A stretch of 64,000 nt of DNA from Clostridia bacterium (GTDB lineage: Bacteria; Bacillota_A; Clostridia; Oscillospirales; CAG-272), in NCBI GenBank assembly GCA_017468115.1, contig JAFUJS010000002.1, positions 62,001 through 126,000 on the forward strand, read 5' to 3'. The notes beneath the pieces were generated by a model, which did not search any database, was not told the DNA's origin, and saw only the letters and a list, made by a program, of their open reading frames with translations. The position numbers were made by a program, and so were the translations under genes. This document shows, in pieces, positions 61,865 to 64,000 of this stretch. Every line of letters starts with the position of its first letter. Within the stretch, counting starts at the first letter, position 1.

Positions 61865-61893
61865 TTGACAAAAAAGGATATTTTTGGTATACT
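61865..61893 (+). promoter_or_regulatory. Sigma-A promoter of the ABC exporter genes
   Basis: TTGACA, 17-base spacer, TATACT with TGG extended -10, followed directly by two operator-like palindromes. Confidence 0.9.
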
Positions 61894-61894
61894 C

Positions 61895-61922
61895 TATATG
61901 GTTAGTTTCAACTAACCATATA
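61895..61922. promoter_or_regulatory. Operator 1: perfect 13+2+13 inverted repeat
   Basis: TATATGGTTAGTT, TC, then its exact reverse complement, starting 2 bases after the -10. Core GTTAGTT-NN-AACTAAC is of the kind bound by MarR-type regulators. Confidence 0.85.
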
Positions 61923-61935
61923 TTTTTAAACACGA

Positions 61936-61951
61936 GTTAGTTGCAACTAAC
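61936..61951. promoter_or_regulatory. Operator 2: GTTAGTTGCAACTAAC
   Basis: Perfect 16-base palindrome with the same core as operator 1, its centre 35 bases downstream, 20 bases before the start codon. Confidence 0.85.
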
Positions 61952-61971
61952 CTGAGCACAAGGAGAATAAA

Positions 61972-63714
61972 ATGATAGACAAAAACCTATTAAAATTGTT
62001 GGGCAATAACAAAAAATACATAGGGTATACGGTACTTACTATGCTGCTTGGATTGTTATCAAGTATAGGCACTACTGCAAGCATTTGTTGGGGGATACAC
62101 ATAGCTATAAATTATGACACTTTATATGGCTCTGATTCCTTCTGCTTCGTCTGGCCGACCATTGGTGCTGCTTTATGCATAGCGGTGCACTTTTTAGCGT
62201 CAAGACTTGCTGGCGACTTGAAGGATTTGCTTGGCAGAAAAGCAAAAAAGGATTTAAGACAAAGGGTATACAATAAAATAGTTCGCCTTGGTCTTAGGTC
62301 AACAGATGATATGAGTATGGCAGGCTTAACACAGGTATCAATGGAGGGAGTTGAGCAGCTTGACCTTTATTATTCCTCCTACATACCACAGTTTTTCTAT
62401 GCAATGATAGCACCAATTGTATTGTTTTTGGTTACAGTGTGGATAGACTGGCGTGTAGCGCTGGTACTTCTTTTGTGTGTTCCCTTGATTCCAATTTCTA
62501 TAATAGCGGTGTCTAAATACGCAAAAAAGATATTTGCAAAATATTGGGGAAAGTATACATCAATGGGTGATGGCTTTCTTGATAGTGTTCAGGGGCTGAA
62601 GGAGCTTAAAATATTCAAGGCTGATGGTACGCAACACCAAAAAATGAACGAAAACGCAGAGGATTTCAGAAAAATAACGATGAAGGTGCTGGTGATGCAG
62701 CTTGCCAGCACGACGATTATGGACCTTGTTGCGTATGGTGGCGCAGGCATTGGCATAGCCGTTGCAATTTTTGGAGCCTTAAACAATGGACTTGCACCTG
62801 TTTTAGCATTGTTTTTGGTTTTGGTAGCGGTTGATTTTTTCTTGCCGTTAAGAGCCTTTGGTTCAGCATTTCACATTGCAATGAATGGTGCATCTGCCGG
62901 AAAGAAAATATTATCTCTGCTTGAGCAGCCTGACCCTGTATGGGGCGATGATACTGTTGAAGGCACAAGCCTAAGCCTTAATAATGTTACCTTTTCCTAT
63001 GATGGCAAAAGAGATGTTGTTAAGAACGTAAGCATGAGCTTTGACAATGTGGGCTTATATGCAATAGTAGGAGAAAGCGGATGTGGCAAGTCAACACTTG
63101 TTAATATGCTTTTTGGTGCGCTACGACCAAGGGAAGGAAGTGTTACAGTAGGTGAAAAACCAATAGAATGCCTGAGCAGGGAAAACTATTACTCTCACCT
63201 TGCGGTGGTAAGCTACAATACCTATATTTTTAACGAAAGCATAATTTCAAACTTCAAGCTTGCAAAAAAAGATGTAACAGAGGAACAAATATACGAGGCA
63301 CTTAAAAAAGTTAATCTATATGACTTTGTATTAGAAAATGGCGGGCTTGAAAGGATAATATCAGAGGATGCAAGTAATATTTCAGGTGGTCAAAAGCAAA
63401 GGCTTGCCTTGGCAATAAGCCTGGTATCTGATAAGGATATCTATATTTTTGACGAAGCGACAAGCAACATAGACATTGAAAGTGAAGCAATTATTATGGA
63501 AAACACAAGGGCGCTTTCAAAGGACAAAATGGTGATAATAATATCCCATCGCTTGGCGAACGTGGTTGAGGCTGACAAAATTTACTATATGGAAAATGGT
63601 TTGGTTAAGGAGCAGGGTAACCACAATCAGCTTATGGAGCTTGGCGGTGGTTACAACAAAATATATACAACACAAAAATCGCTGGAAAACGGATATATAA
63701 GGGGGGAAGAATGA
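61972..63714 (+). CDS. ABC exporter half-transporter, CydD-like (ATPase plus membrane domain)
   Basis: 580 residues. A six-helix type-1 exporter domain at ~15-310, then an ATPase with Walker A GESGCGKST near 365, signature ISGGQKQR near 467, Walker B IYIFDEATS and H-loop ISHRL near 525. The partner gene starts within its stop (ATGATG), so it is one half of a heterodimer. In the CydDC family the substrate is cysteine or glutathione, but here a drug or lipid substrate is equally possible, and the MarR-like operators suggest induction by a small molecule. Confidence 0.92.
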   Translation: MIDKNLLKLLGNNKKYIGYTVLTMLLGLLSSIGTTASICWGIHIAINYDTLYGSDSFCFVWPTIGAALCIAVHFLASRLAGDLKDLLGRKAKKDLRQRVYNKIVRLGLRSTDDMSMAGLTQVSMEGVEQLDLYYSSYIPQFFYAMIAPIVLFLVTVWIDWRVALVLLLCVPLIPISIIAVSKYAKKIFAKYWGKYTSMGDGFLDSVQGLKELKIFKADGTQHQKMNENAEDFRKITMKVLVMQLASTTIMDLVAYGGAGIGIAVAIFGALNNGLAPVLALFLVLVAVDFFLPLRAFGSAFHIAMNGASAGKKILSLLEQPDPVWGDDTVEGTSLSLNNVTFSYDGKRDVVKNVSMSFDNVGLYAIVGESGCGKSTLVNMLFGALRPREGSVTVGEKPIECLSRENYYSHLAVVSYNTYIFNESIISNFKLAKKDVTEEQIYEALKKVNLYDFVLENGGLERIISEDASNISGGQKQRLALAISLVSDKDIYIFDEATSNIDIESEAIIMENTRALSKDKMVIIISHRLANVVEADKIYYMENGLVKEQGNHNQLMELGGGYNKIYTTQKSLENGYIRGEE

Positions 63715-64000
63715 TGAAAAACAAGGTAAAGCTTCGCCGCAGCGGCGCAAAAATAATGGCTAGCCTTATTCTTTTGTTAGGAAGCCTTGCTTACGTAATG
63801 GTTTTGGCGGTTATAAATGGCTCTTTTGGCTTTATTTGCGCAATAGGTGTAACTCTTTTTGGTGCAACAGGCGTAGCAAAGCTTTTGGGCGAGGCTGTGG
63901 TGCTTTCCTATGAGCTGATAGCGCTCTTTGCAATTTGTTGCGGTATACTAAGGGGATTTTTGAGATACATAGAGCAATATAGTAACCACTATATCGCCTT
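63711..64000 (+). CDS. ABC exporter half-transporter, CydC-like, 3'-truncated by window edge
   Basis: Open frame from ATG 63711 (a second in-frame ATG at 63714) to the window end without a stop, 96 residues seen. GGGGGG acts as ribosome site. A basic N-terminus KNKVKLRRSGAK precedes two hydrophobic helices, and the end RYIEQYSNHYIA is the conserved block before TM3 in CydC-like subunits. Partner of the preceding gene. Confidence 0.88.
   Translation, partial: MMKNKVKLRRSGAKIMASLILLLGSLAYVMVLAVINGSFGFICAIGVTLFGATGVAKLLGEAVVLSYELIALFAICCGILRGFLRYIEQYSNHYIA

Overview
The window looks like chromosome of a moderately AT-rich, low-GC Gram-positive bacterium, most likely an uncultivated anaerobic Clostridia (Oscillospirales or Christensenellales type) from a gut or rumen community. 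The evidence is the set of Firmicutes gene families (long-form HPF, rlmN-PP2C-kinase-rsgA order, GTP-dependent PEP carboxykinase, PPi-type phosphofructokinase, DUF1292, UPF0735 ACT protein), strong GGAGG-type ribosome binding sites, clear sigma-A promoters with 17-bp spacers, and secreted leucine-rich and Cys-pair surface proteins typical of gut Clostridia. No rRNA, tRNA, phage, transposase or CRISPR locus was recognised. All taxonomy is inference from families, not from a marker search.

Layout. 1-3445: the end of a translation and signalling operon (rlmN, PP2C phosphatase, a kinase without PASTA domains, rsgA). 3603-7822 (minus): a complete deoxyribonucleoside salvage operon deoC-deoD-deoB-cdd-deoA. 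7964-8899: a stand-alone E2-like acyltransferase. 9170-11223: a secreted leucine-rich protein coupled to a 56-residue peptide gene. 11517-19338: housekeeping genes (hpf, pfp, DUF1846, recG, glucokinase) with an XRE-regulator/membrane-protein pair in the middle. 19771-32579: a 12.8-kb seven-gene carbohydrate-uptake operon. 32759-36365: a second peptide gene plus a second, larger secreted leucine-rich protein. 36400-36963: a repeat-rich spacer. 36963-43370: threonine biosynthesis as two divergent operons (hom-lysC-asd and thrC-thrB-ACT). 43500-49231: a Cys-pair/discoidin-like lipoprotein and a MacB-type ABC protein. 49500-56477: carbohydrate-active enzymes, an M50-like protease, pckG, a sialate esterase-like gene and a CYTH protein. 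56535-61798: tyrS and a GH3-led operon. 61865-64000: a CydDC-like ABC exporter pair behind two perfect operators, running off the window.

How the parts work together. The seven-gene operon encodes a giant binding protein carrying two carbohydrate-binding-like modules, two permease pairs, a beta-propeller/TPR/Yip1 membrane protein and a DUF5696 protein, but no ATPase. It therefore probably borrows a shared MsmX-type ATPase and imports a complex glycan fragment. GH3, GH29-like, polysaccharide deacetylase and sialate esterase-like genes, glucokinase and PPi-phosphofructokinase fit a glycan-fermenting life style.

Most noteworthy are two paralogous tiny genes, each beside a large secreted protein that shares a common C-terminal domain. 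Other points of interest are an eight-copy 84-bp in-frame tandem repeat in a permease gene, a regulator module bracketed by the same terminator hairpin, a partial duplication of the asd 3' end beside a GC-rich tandem repeat, and several well-formed operators (hom/thrC, the 32.7-kb peptide promoter, the exporter promoter).
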